Assembly: GCA_910586015.1 (NCBI GenBank)
Contig: CAJUGJ010000034.1
Location: 1-13,719 of the forward strand
Origin: an uncultured Lachnospiraceae bacterium
GTDB lineage: Bacteria; Bacillota; Clostridia; Lachnospirales; Lachnospiraceae
Reading direction: 5' to 3'
Length of the DNA stretch: 13,719 bases
A program made the position numbers and the translations under genes. The notes under the pieces were generated by a model, which saw only the letters and a program-made list of their open reading frames with translations, was not told the DNA's origin and made no database searches. Positions 7,849 through 13,719 of the stretch are shown here, one piece after another; within the stretch, counting starts at the first letter, position 1, and each line of letters begins with the position of its first letter.

Positions 7849-8628
7849 ATGATAGAAATTAAAGGGTTGACTAAGGTTTATCGTCTGAGTAAAAGACAGA
7901 TGCAGCAGATGAAAACGAAAAAAAATATAAAACGTGCAGTAGATGGAATCAGCCTTACAGCAAAAGAAGGTGAAATCTATGGTCTTTTAGGGCCAAATGG
8001 TGCTGGAAAAACAACAACATTGCGATGTGTAGCAACTTTATTAAAACCCACAGAAGGATTTATTAACGTTTGCGGCTTTGATACAATCAAACAATCGGAG
8101 CAGGTACGAGATTGTATTGGATTTTTAACAAATGAAATCAAATTGGATCCACAATTTTCTCCACGATATATGTTTGAGTTTTTTGGAAAACTTCATGGTT
8201 TAGAGGCAAAACAAATTGAACAGAGAAGAAAAGAATTGTTTTCTTATTTTAAAATAGAAGCTTTTCAGGATAAAAAAATAGAAGAGCTATCGACAGGAAT
8301 GAAACAAAAGGCGGCGATTGCTGTCAGTTTAGTACATGATCCAAAAGTTATCATTTTTGATGAGCCGACCAGTGGACTTGACATTGTGACAGCCAGAAAT
8401 GTCACAGATTATCTCAAGTTGTTAAAACAGCATGGAAAACTGGTTATTATCTCTACTCATATCATGTCAGAAGCCGAAAAACTCTGTGATCGGATCGGTA
8501 TTATTATAAATGGTAAAAAAGCAGCAGAGGGAACACTTACACAACTTTTACAACAGACAAAAACAAGTGATCTGGAAGATGCGTTTTTTGAATTATACAA
8601 AGAAAACAATTTAGACAATGAAAAATAA
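7849..8628 (+). CDS. natA: ABC transporter ATPase, NatA-like
   Basis: This is the ATP-hydrolysing subunit of an ABC-2 type exporter, working as a dimer with the membrane protein encoded next. The 259-aa protein has Walker A GPNGAGKTT (48-56), the signature LSTGM (147-151), Walker B VIIFDEP (167-173) and the switch ISTH with His204. The signature and Walker B sequences resemble the NatA/drug and Na+ exporter ATPases. A basic stretch at 13-29 (SKRQMQQMKTKKNIKRA) lies between the first strand and the VDGIS segment that leads to Walker A; such a loop is common in NatA-like proteins. The permease gene begins 45 bp after the stop, so the two form a transcription unit behind the promoter at 7751-7779. 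The NatA assignment is by family resemblance. The exported substrate could be Na+, a peptide or a drug. Confidence 0.88.
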   Translation: MIEIKGLTKVYRLSKRQMQQMKTKKNIKRAVDGISLTAKEGEIYGLLGPNGAGKTTTLRCVATLLKPTEGFINVCGFDTIKQSEQVRDCIGFLTNEIKLDPQFSPRYMFEFFGKLHGLEAKQIEQRRKELFSYFKIEAFQDKKIEELSTGMKQKAAIAVSLVHDPKVIIFDEPTSGLDIVTARNVTDYLKLLKQHGKLVIISTHIMSEAEKLCDRIGIIINGKKAAEGTLTQLLQQTKTSDLEDAFFELYKENNLDNEK

Positions 8629-8663
8629 ACAAAGCCATAAGTGCATTTTACACAATACGGAAT

Positions 8664-8667
8664 GGAG
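8664..8667 (+). promoter_or_regulatory. Ribosome binding site deciding the permease start
   Basis: GGAG lies 6 nt before the ATG at 8674. The in-frame GTG at 8641 and ATG at 8662 have no comparable site, and starting at 8674 puts the first transmembrane segment at residue 20, as usual for this family. Confidence 0.7.
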
Positions 8668-8673
8668 ATTTGT

Positions 8674-9891
8674 ATGAAAGGTGCAAAAACAATTATATCA
8701 AAAGAATTAAAACGGGTATTTCAGGATAAGAAATTAATTTTTAGCCTATTTATTCTACCTGCTATTATGGTAATTGGAATTTATACTTTAATTGGACAAC
8801 TGACAACTTCTATGACAAAAGATATCGATGAACATATTTCAAATGTAGTAATTCAAAATACTCCTGCGGGATTAAAAGATTTTATTAAAGCTTGTGGATA
8901 TGAAGATACTGCACAGATTTCTTATCTTGATACAGAAGATACTGTCGAAGAAGTGAAACAAAAAATTCTTGATGAAACGGTGGATCTTTTTGTTGTTTTT
9001 GAAAAAGGATTTTTAGAAAATATTGCTTCCTATCAAAAAGTGGGAGATAAAATTCCAGTAGTAGAACTATATTACAATACCACAGGAAATTATTCTCAGG
9101 TAGCAAAAAGTAATTTTGAAACTATGATATTAACTCCTCTTAAAACGAATTTATTAGGGGAACGTCTTGGAAATTTAGAGTTGCTCAATGTATTTGAAAC
9201 AAGACAAACTGTGATAGCAGACGAAGATAAAGCAAATGGACAATTTTTAGCGATGATGCTTCCATATTTAATTACTTTTCTCTTATTTGTTGGAGCAATG
9301 AGTTTAGGAGTAGATTCTTTTACAGGAGAAAAAGAACGTGGAACAATGGCGAGTATGCTCTTAGCTCCAATTAAACGTCAGGAAATTGTAATAGGAAAAC
9401 TAATATCTTTAAGTATCTTATCTGGAATCTCAGCCGCTGTCTATGCAGTTGCAATGATTTTATCCATGCCAATGATGGCAAAAACTATGGGTGGTGCAGA
9501 GATGAATGTTTCCTTCCATTTTACTTTAAAGCAGATTATCATGCTTATCATCATTATGATGTGTATGGTAATTTTATATGTGGCATTAGTCGGTTTAGTA
9601 GCAATTATCGCAAAAACTTCCAAAGAGGCTAATACATATGTATCGCCGATCTATATTGTAGTCTTGTTAGCAGGAATGATTACGATGTTTCAGGGAGGAA
9701 TGAAAAAACAGTGGTATCAATTTGCGATACCAGTCTACGGAAATTCTTTAGCAATTCAGAACTTAATGACCAACGAATTAACTTTTCTACAATTTGGTTT
9801 GGCAGTTGGAAGTACACTTTTTTTAGCCATAATCTTAATGGCACTTTTAACGAAGTCATTTAATAGTGAAAAAGTGATGTTTAACGCATAA
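8674..9891 (+). CDS. natB: ABC-2 type exporter permease, NatB-like
   Basis: This is the membrane subunit partnering the preceding ATPase. The 405-aa protein has one N-terminal membrane segment (about 20-42) and a large external domain (about 43-190). Five more segments follow near 191-213, 242-266, 286-313, 323-341 and 372-393. The cytoplasmic motif FTGEKERGTMASMLLAPIKR (216-235) is the coupling helix signature of the NatB/ABC-2 family. This layout, a 1+5 arrangement with an external domain after the first segment, is the one known for Na+ and some peptide exporters. B. subtilis NatB is of similar size. The next gene encodes a secreted protein, but it has its own Sec signal, so this exporter is not needed to explain its secretion. 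Substrate unknown. Confidence 0.85.
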   Translation: MKGAKTIISKELKRVFQDKKLIFSLFILPAIMVIGIYTLIGQLTTSMTKDIDEHISNVVIQNTPAGLKDFIKACGYEDTAQISYLDTEDTVEEVKQKILDETVDLFVVFEKGFLENIASYQKVGDKIPVVELYYNTTGNYSQVAKSNFETMILTPLKTNLLGERLGNLELLNVFETRQTVIADEDKANGQFLAMMLPYLITFLLFVGAMSLGVDSFTGEKERGTMASMLLAPIKRQEIVIGKLISLSILSGISAAVYAVAMILSMPMMAKTMGGAEMNVSFHFTLKQIIMLIIIMMCMVILYVALVGLVAIIAKTSKEANTYVSPIYIVVLLAGMITMFQGGMKKQWYQFAIPVYGNSLAIQNLMTNELTFLQFGLAVGSTLFLAIILMALLTKSFNSEKVMFNA

Positions 9892-10139
9892 GTATTGTGA
9901 TAATAGTAAGAAATGCAATAGAAAAGCAGTCAAAAAATAATAAATACGAAAAATTTTTAAAAAGGTATTAAGTTTATAGTTCACCTTGACGATAACTAGA
10001 TTGAAGGTAAGGTAGGTGATGGAAGTTTTTAGGTAGTAATTCTTTCATGAAAGGTAAAGTGCGACCTTAGTGGAAGAATGTAGAGGTAGGTAGAAAAAAG
10101 CACTGTTAAGGACAGGCAAAATTACATGGAGGTAGGATT
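9892..10139 (+). promoter_or_regulatory. Long structured 5' leader of the secreted-protein gene
   Basis: This 248-nt gap has no gene. Its first 90 nt are A+T-rich with no convincing terminator for the permease gene. TATAGT at 9975-9980 is a possible -10, but no good -35 accompanies it. The rest can fold: TCACCT (9981-9986) with AGGTGA (10014-10019), and an 8-bp stem 10039-10046 with 10072-10079 that encloses AAGGT/ACCTT (10051-10055 with 10064-10068). The palindrome CTTTCATGAAAG lies at 10042-10053, and a small CTGT/ACAG stem at 10103-10106 with 10112-10115. AGGTA occurs eight times between 9963 and 10134. The Shine-Dalgarno GGAGG is at 10128-10132. No known riboswitch class was recognised. 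Confidence 0.5.
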
Positions 10140-11924
10140 ATGATGAATGTAAGAAAGTTAGCAAAATATGCCTTAACCACAGGATTGGCATTTGGGTTAA
10201 TGGCAGGTGCTGGAACAATGACTGCAAAAGCAGCTAAACCAACAGTAGATTATAATTATGAAACACAAACCTTAGAAGTTAAACCGGGAAGTGGTGATTC
10301 AAGCCCATATTTTTATGTAGCTACAACAATTAATGGAAAGACTACTACAGAAAGAATTGAATATGTTTTAAATAGTAGTGGTGCAGTAGAAACATCAAAG
10401 GCTACAAAAGTGGACGTATCTGGTTTGAGTTATGCAAAAGATATCGATTTTGAAGTATATTCAAAAACTGACTCTACAGATGGTAAAAAGCCAGCAGATA
10501 CTACATTAGTTGATAAGATAACTGTTAAAGCTCAACCAAAAAAGATCACCGCAAAATTAGATCCTTCCAAGGCTAAAATAACGGTTACAGCAGATAGTGA
10601 GTTAAAGAATGGTGAATTAAATTCCGATGGAACAGTTAAGACTCCTGCTGATTGGGAATTTAGAACTACTTATTCAAATGAATGGGTAAATGGTGCACTT
10701 TTTACACAACAGATGTTAGATCAATGTTCTGTTTATGGTACAACTTTAGTGATTCGTCAGACAGCAGTAGATAAAACTACTACAACTACTGCAACTGTAG
10801 AGCGTTTGGCAAGTAAGGAAGTTAAGTTAAAGGTTGCTAAGAAGGCAAATGGACCTAAAGCTACTGTAGATCCAGTTAATCTTACTGTAAATATTCCAAA
10901 GAACTGCGAGTGGAGAATCGTCGGAGATGACGAATTATCAAGTGGTTCTGGAAGAAAAGATATCTGGACAAAAGCAGATGCAAATGATTTAACTGGCTGG
11001 CAGAAGAATGAAAATACAAAGAAATATACTATTAAAGAGTTAAATGCAAAAATAACTTCAGGTGCTACGATTAATCATAAGCATGATGGAGCTACAAGTC
11101 CAGCATCGATAGATGCAAGTGTTCTTCACGGTGCAACCATTGAGTTAAGAACAGTAGCAACAGAGAAGAAATTAGGTTCAAAGATCTCCTATGTTCACCT
11201 TCCAGATCAGACTTCTGCACCAGTAAGTGGTACTGATTTTGTTGTTAGTCCTGTAATTAACACAACAAAAAATACAGTAACAGGACTTAAGATTGAAAAT
11301 AAATCTCAAAAGGCAATGCAGGTAGCAGTATTTGAAGCTAGCAAAGTTGAAACACCAGCAACTGGAACTGCTCCAAATATTACTCCAGCAGTATTAAAGA
11401 CAGATGCAACTACTGATTTTACAGGTGTTAAGTTTACAGCAGTTACAGCAGGTAGGAGCAAAGTTATACCAGTTGCAACAGCAGGAGATGGAAAATATTT
11501 AGTTGTTAGATATACAGGTACAAAAGCAACTAAGGACAAAGCTATGGTTCTTTCAAGTGATTTAGCAGCAGATCTGATTGCACATCCAAAGGCAGCAACA
11601 AAAGATTTAACAGTAACTTTGGAACAGGGTGATGCTACTGGCGAAACAAAAGCAAAAGTGGGTGCTGCAGCAGGAAGTGGCAATACTATTCTTTATAAAA
11701 TTGAAGATAAAGAGCCAAAATTTGTTCCATTGCAGTCTACAAAAGCTACTTTATCTTTAGTAGATAGTAATACACTTACTACAAGTGCTACAAAAATCAC
11801 AGGCGCTCAAAAAGACAAATTTGTTGTTGCATATGAATGTGATAAAGATGGTAATGTAGTTAAGTATGGTTTTACAAAGGTTGAAGAGTCTCATATTAAA
11901 CCAGCTCCAACACCAGCTCCATAA
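10140..11924 (+). CDS. Secreted protein of unknown function with repeated beta-rich modules
   Basis: I do not recognise this 594-aa protein. It has a clear Sec signal peptide with basic MMNVRKLAK, a hydrophobic core and a likely cut after AKA (residue 31). The mature part is rich in Lys, Thr, Ala and Val, and predicted beta-type. It seems modular: about 34-132, 133-236, 237-356, 364-484 and 487-583. Modules 2 and 3 share a D-P near the start, a Trp-containing core (DWEF 171-174, CEWRI 256-260) and an ending like TLVIRQTAVDK (202-212) versus TIELRTVATEK (333-343), then SK. LVVRYTGTKATK (454-465) in module 4 echoes this. The end is PAPTPAP with no LPXTG, SLH domain or membrane anchor, so it may be released or bound non-covalently. 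The start at 10140 follows GGAGG by 7 nt; the ATG at 10143 is equally possible. A surface or S-layer-like role is only a guess. Confidence 0.75.
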   Translation: MMNVRKLAKYALTTGLAFGLMAGAGTMTAKAAKPTVDYNYETQTLEVKPGSGDSSPYFYVATTINGKTTTERIEYVLNSSGAVETSKATKVDVSGLSYAKDIDFEVYSKTDSTDGKKPADTTLVDKITVKAQPKKITAKLDPSKAKITVTADSELKNGELNSDGTVKTPADWEFRTTYSNEWVNGALFTQQMLDQCSVYGTTLVIRQTAVDKTTTTTATVERLASKEVKLKVAKKANGPKATVDPVNLTVNIPKNCEWRIVGDDELSSGSGRKDIWTKADANDLTGWQKNENTKKYTIKELNAKITSGATINHKHDGATSPASIDASVLHGATIELRTVATEKKLGSKISYVHLPDQTSAPVSGTDFVVSPVINTTKNTVTGLKIENKSQKAMQVAVFEASKVETPATGTAPNITPAVLKTDATTDFTGVKFTAVTAGRSKVIPVATAGDGKYLVVRYTGTKATKDKAMVLSSDLAADLIAHPKAATKDLTVTLEQGDATGETKAKVGAAAGSGNTILYKIEDKEPKFVPLQSTKATLSLVDSNTLTTSATKITGAQKDKFVVAYECDKDGNVVKYGFTKVEESHIKPAPTPAP

Positions 11925-11951
11925 TTAATTTCTGGTTGATTTTAAAATAAC

Positions 11952-11988
11952 GAGAGAGTATCTAAAGCATATTAAGAGATGCTCTCTC
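11952..11988 (+). terminator. Terminator-like hairpin after the secreted-protein gene
   Basis: A 12-bp stem with one G-T pair joins 11952-11963 to 11977-11988 (GAGAGAG pairing with CTCTCTC at its base) and encloses 13 nt. It lies 27 nt after the stop. Only TT plus a mixed TTAATCT tail follows, so the U tract is weak; it may serve as an RNA 3'-end stabiliser as well. Confidence 0.6.
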
Positions 11989-12119
11989 TTAATCTAAAAC
12001 TTTATAAAAAATATGAAATATCTATCCAATCAAAATAACAATATTTGAAGTATAACACCCTTATAAATGAAAGTAATTGCTAAACATATCATGTAATAGC
12101 AGTGAAAACGAAAACAACG

Positions 12120-12148
12120 AATAGCTGAATCTTTAAGATTCAGCTATT
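12120..12148. terminator. Perfect 13-bp hairpin before the LRR lipoprotein gene
   Basis: AATAGCTGAATCT at 12120-12132 pairs fully with 12136-12148, leaving a 3-nt TTA loop, and three more pairs can form beyond a bulged G (12116-12118 with 12149-12151). The sequence after it is T-rich but broken (TTGTTATTAT). It may be a back-up terminator for the secreted-protein gene or a leader structure of the lipoprotein gene starting 51 nt later. The rest of this 275-nt gap is A+T-rich and shows no convincing promoter or small gene. Confidence 0.55.
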
Positions 12149-12199
12149 GTTATTATATAAATACAAAAAGTTTCACAACATAATAGAACGAGGTTAAAT

Positions 12200-13219
12200 A
12201 TGAAAAAACGTTGGATTCAAATGGGAACAGTTGCAGTTTTGATACTTTTGTTAACAGCGTGTAGTAAACAGAAGGGGGATACATCTTTGAATGAGAATGA
12301 TATGACACCAACAGAAATAGAAGAGGAAGAGGAAATTATGATTCCGATTGAAGATCTTTTGGTTACGGAGGATAGTAGGGTAGCTCCTGTTTATGATGAA
12401 GATACTGGAAGGATTCACTTTCAGGGATTTGTCTATGAATTAAAGGAAGAAGAAGCTATCATAGCAGATTATGACTGGATTGATACAGAAGAGTTGGTGT
12501 TGCCATCCTCGTTTACTTATCAAGAAAAGGAATATCCAGTTACAACAGTAGGTCAGGAAGCTTTCTTTTACTGTTCAGAAATTACAAAATTGACAATTCC
12601 ATCAACCATTCAGTCACTTGAAACAAACGCTTTTTATGGATGCGATGAGTTAAAGGAAATTGTGTTTGAAAAAGGACTTACGAAGATTGGCAATGCTGCC
12701 TTTTATGGTTGTGACGCACTGACAGAGGTTACTTTGCCAGAGGGATTGTTACATATTGGTTCAGAGGCATTTTGTTCCTGTACCCAATTAAAAACTGTCC
12801 ATTTCCCAGATTCCGTAAAGGAAATTGAATCGGAAGCCTTTTTTGGATGTAGTGCAATGGAATCGATTACTTTGCCTGAAAGTTTGACAAGTTTATCAGA
12901 GGGACTATTTTCAGAGTGTGAGAGTTTGGCGGAAGTAAATCTGCCAAAAAATCTCGTTCTTGTAGGAAATGAAGCCTTTTGGTATTGTACTTCCTTGACT
13001 AAATTAAATTTACCAGATGGTTTGGTACAGATGGGAGAAAAAGTTTTTTACAACGCTGGAATTGTCGAATTAACATTACCTAGCAGTATCAATGGAATCA
13101 ATCAGGATACTTTTGATGGCTGTGATACAATTAAAAAGTTATATGTAGAAAAAGATGATGTAGAACGTTATAAACAGATATTTGAAGAAACAGAAATAGA
13201 GATTTTGGAAAAACAGTAA
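12200..13219 (+). CDS. BspA-like leucine-rich-repeat lipoprotein
   Basis: This is a 339-aa surface protein, probably a binding or adhesion module. A short signal peptide with lipobox LLTAC gives lipidation at Cys21. An acidic linker follows (about 30-55, including EIEEEEE). A small non-repeat domain spans 56-110. From about 116 to 315 there are nine repeats of roughly 22-24 residues of the LRR_5/BspA type, each with an AF-x-x-C-like core (for example AFYGC at 144-148 and 167-171) followed by L-x-x-(I/V)-x-(L/F)P. The eighth repeat is degenerate (VFYNAG). Such repeats are known from BspA of Tannerella and from many gut and rumen Firmicutes. GAGG at 12190-12193 lies 6 nt before the ATG. A strong terminator follows, so it is probably monocistronic. 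The ligand cannot be predicted. Confidence 0.88.
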   Translation: MKKRWIQMGTVAVLILLLTACSKQKGDTSLNENDMTPTEIEEEEEIMIPIEDLLVTEDSRVAPVYDEDTGRIHFQGFVYELKEEEAIIADYDWIDTEELVLPSSFTYQEKEYPVTTVGQEAFFYCSEITKLTIPSTIQSLETNAFYGCDELKEIVFEKGLTKIGNAAFYGCDALTEVTLPEGLLHIGSEAFCSCTQLKTVHFPDSVKEIESEAFFGCSAMESITLPESLTSLSEGLFSECESLAEVNLPKNLVLVGNEAFWYCTSLTKLNLPDGLVQMGEKVFYNAGIVELTLPSSINGINQDTFDGCDTIKKLYVEKDDVERYKQIFEETEIEILEKQ

Positions 13220-13240
13220 TGATACTATATTAAATTTAGA

Positions 13241-13310
13241 AGCTGCTGCAAAATAAGATTCAACTGCCAAAACGAAAGGCATAAACATTTTATTTTGCAG
13301 CAGTTTTTTT
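13241..13310 (+). terminator. Strong intrinsic terminator of the LRR lipoprotein gene
   Basis: A 15-bp stem with one G-T pair joins 13241-13255 to 13291-13305 and ends in seven T (13304-13310). Its 35-nt loop contains a second short stem, TGCC (13265-13268) with GGCA (13278-13281). It starts 22 nt after the stop codon. Confidence 0.85.
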
Positions 13311-13401
13311 GTCTGTGCCTTACTCTAATAATCGAAGATTTAGTGGAAAAAGTATCGTTGCTTTTACATTTTCCATAAAATCAATTCATGCGTTTGTCGT
13401 G

Positions 13402-13440
13402 AAGTATAAAATAGGAGAATTTTATAATAAGTATAAAATA
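13402..13440. repeat. 12-nt direct repeat in A+T-rich intergenic DNA
   Basis: AAGTATAAAATA occurs at 13402-13413 and again at 13429-13440, with AGGAG and TATAAT between the copies. The gap 13311-13460 holds no gene. The repeat may be a duplicated promoter-like segment or a scar; in such A+T-rich DNA it may also be chance. Confidence 0.35.
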
Positions 13441-13460
13441 ATAATATATTTTTAATAGAC

Positions 13461-13719
13461 TTAAATTCCATATTCTTTCATTAATTGGTGTTGAAAATTA
13501 CTATCTGTGACAGAGCGTTTTAAATCATCATACCGTTCATGCTGGATTAGTAAAGTGTTTAACTTGTTAATTCTTTGTTCTGCTTGTTGTTTTCCTCTTT
13601 GTTCTCCTCTTTGTTCTCCCCGTTGTTCTGCTTCTTTCATCAACTGGTTGTAATCCCGAACGGTTTTCTCTCTTGCCTCATACTCCAAACGTTTCTCCTT
13701 ATCCTGACTAATCACCTGT
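13461..13719 (-). CDS. Rpn family nuclease/putative transposase, C-terminal part (partial)
   Basis: The gene runs in from beyond the right edge, so only its last 85 codons are visible. The reading frame is open to the window edge, and the GTG at 13713-13715 is probably an internal Val rather than a start. The visible part reads ISQDKEKRLEYEAREK, then DYN, then a helical, highly charged tail with (E)QRGEQRGEQRGKQQ and a final EYGI. This is the usual C-terminus of PDDEXK_2/Rpn proteins in Lachnospiraceae, which carry a PD-(D/E)XK nuclease domain at the N-terminus. RpnA-type proteins of E. coli promote recombination in a RecA-independent way. The catalytic domain lies outside the window, so integrity cannot be judged. 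It is convergent with the LRR gene. Confidence 0.72.
   Translation of the reverse strand, partial: QVISQDKEKRLEYEAREKTVRDYNQLMKEAEQRGEQRGEQRGKQQAEQRINKLNTLLIQHERYDDLKRSVTDSNFQHQLMKEYGI
13594..13629 (-). repeat. In-frame 12-bp tandem repeat in the Rpn tail
   Basis: CCTCTTTGTTCT is present twice in perfect tandem (13594-13605, 13606-13617), followed by a third copy with two changes (13618-13629). Read on the minus strand each unit gives the four residues of the EQRG tail. Copy-number change would alter tail length by four residues without shifting the frame. Confidence 0.85.

Noticed and set aside
9986..10014. TTGACG at 9986-9991 as a -35 element
   Set aside because: No -10-like hexamer lies 16-18 nt downstream; the bases there are AGGTA repeats.
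11306..11683. 125-codon open frame on the minus strand inside the secreted-protein gene
   Set aside because: It is antisense to a well-supported coding region, has no Shine-Dalgarno, and its Ala/Val-rich composition follows from the Thr/Lys/Ala codons of the plus strand.
10140..11924. Assignment of the 594-aa protein as an S-layer or sortase-anchored protein
   Set aside because: No SLH domain, LPXTG motif, cell-wall-binding repeat or C-terminal membrane segment is visible, so only secretion is claimed.
13344..13375. TGGAAAA/TTTTCCA inverted repeat as terminator of the minus-strand Rpn gene
   Set aside because: The stem is only 7 bp and A+T-rich with an 18-nt loop and no clear U tract on the minus strand.
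1..13719. CRISPR array, tRNA or rRNA genes
   Set aside because: No regularly spaced repeats, cloverleaf-like segments or rRNA-like sequence were seen in the gaps between genes.

Overview
The window looks like chromosomal DNA from a low-GC Gram-positive anaerobe, most likely of the Lachnospiraceae/Clostridia type. The grounds are strong A+T bias, purine-rich Shine-Dalgarno sequences 5-9 nt before most starts, lipoprotein signal peptides with a lipobox, and the order pth - mfd - SurA/PrsA-type lipoprotein. The adjacent pth-mfd pair is a familiar Firmicutes arrangement. Genus and species cannot be fixed from the sequence alone. Eight complete genes lie on the plus strand, and one partial gene enters from the right on the minus strand.

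Left region (1-2349): a bidirectional terminator hairpin, a plausible promoter, and a second terminator-like hairpin just after that promoter precede a cytoplasmic GH13 alpha-amylase of the neopullulanase/cyclomaltodextrinase type. Housekeeping block (2386-7690): pth (peptidyl-tRNA hydrolase), mfd (transcription-repair coupling factor) and a lipoprotein with a SurA/parvulin layout that lacks the usual parvulin histidines. The genes are spaced 36, 57 and 79 bp apart with no terminator between them, so the amylase and these three probably share transcripts. The mfd-lipoprotein gap holds a 10-bp inverted repeat that could regulate the lipoprotein gene.

Exporter block (7849-9891): an ABC ATPase and its six-segment ABC-2 permease of the NatA/NatB type, behind a good extended -10 promoter. 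Surface block (9892-13310): a 248-nt gap with a structured leader rich in AGGTA motifs, then an unrecognised 594-aa secreted protein built of repeated beta-rich modules, a terminator-like hairpin, a second strong hairpin, a BspA-like leucine-rich-repeat lipoprotein and a strong terminator.

Right edge (13461-13719): the C-terminal end of an Rpn-type (PD-(D/E)XK nuclease / putative transposase) gene on the minus strand, with an in-frame 12-bp tandem repeat. No tRNA, rRNA, CRISPR array, complete insertion sequence or phage gene is visible. The least explained parts are the 594-aa protein and its leader. The sequence alone does not demonstrate a new multi-gene system.
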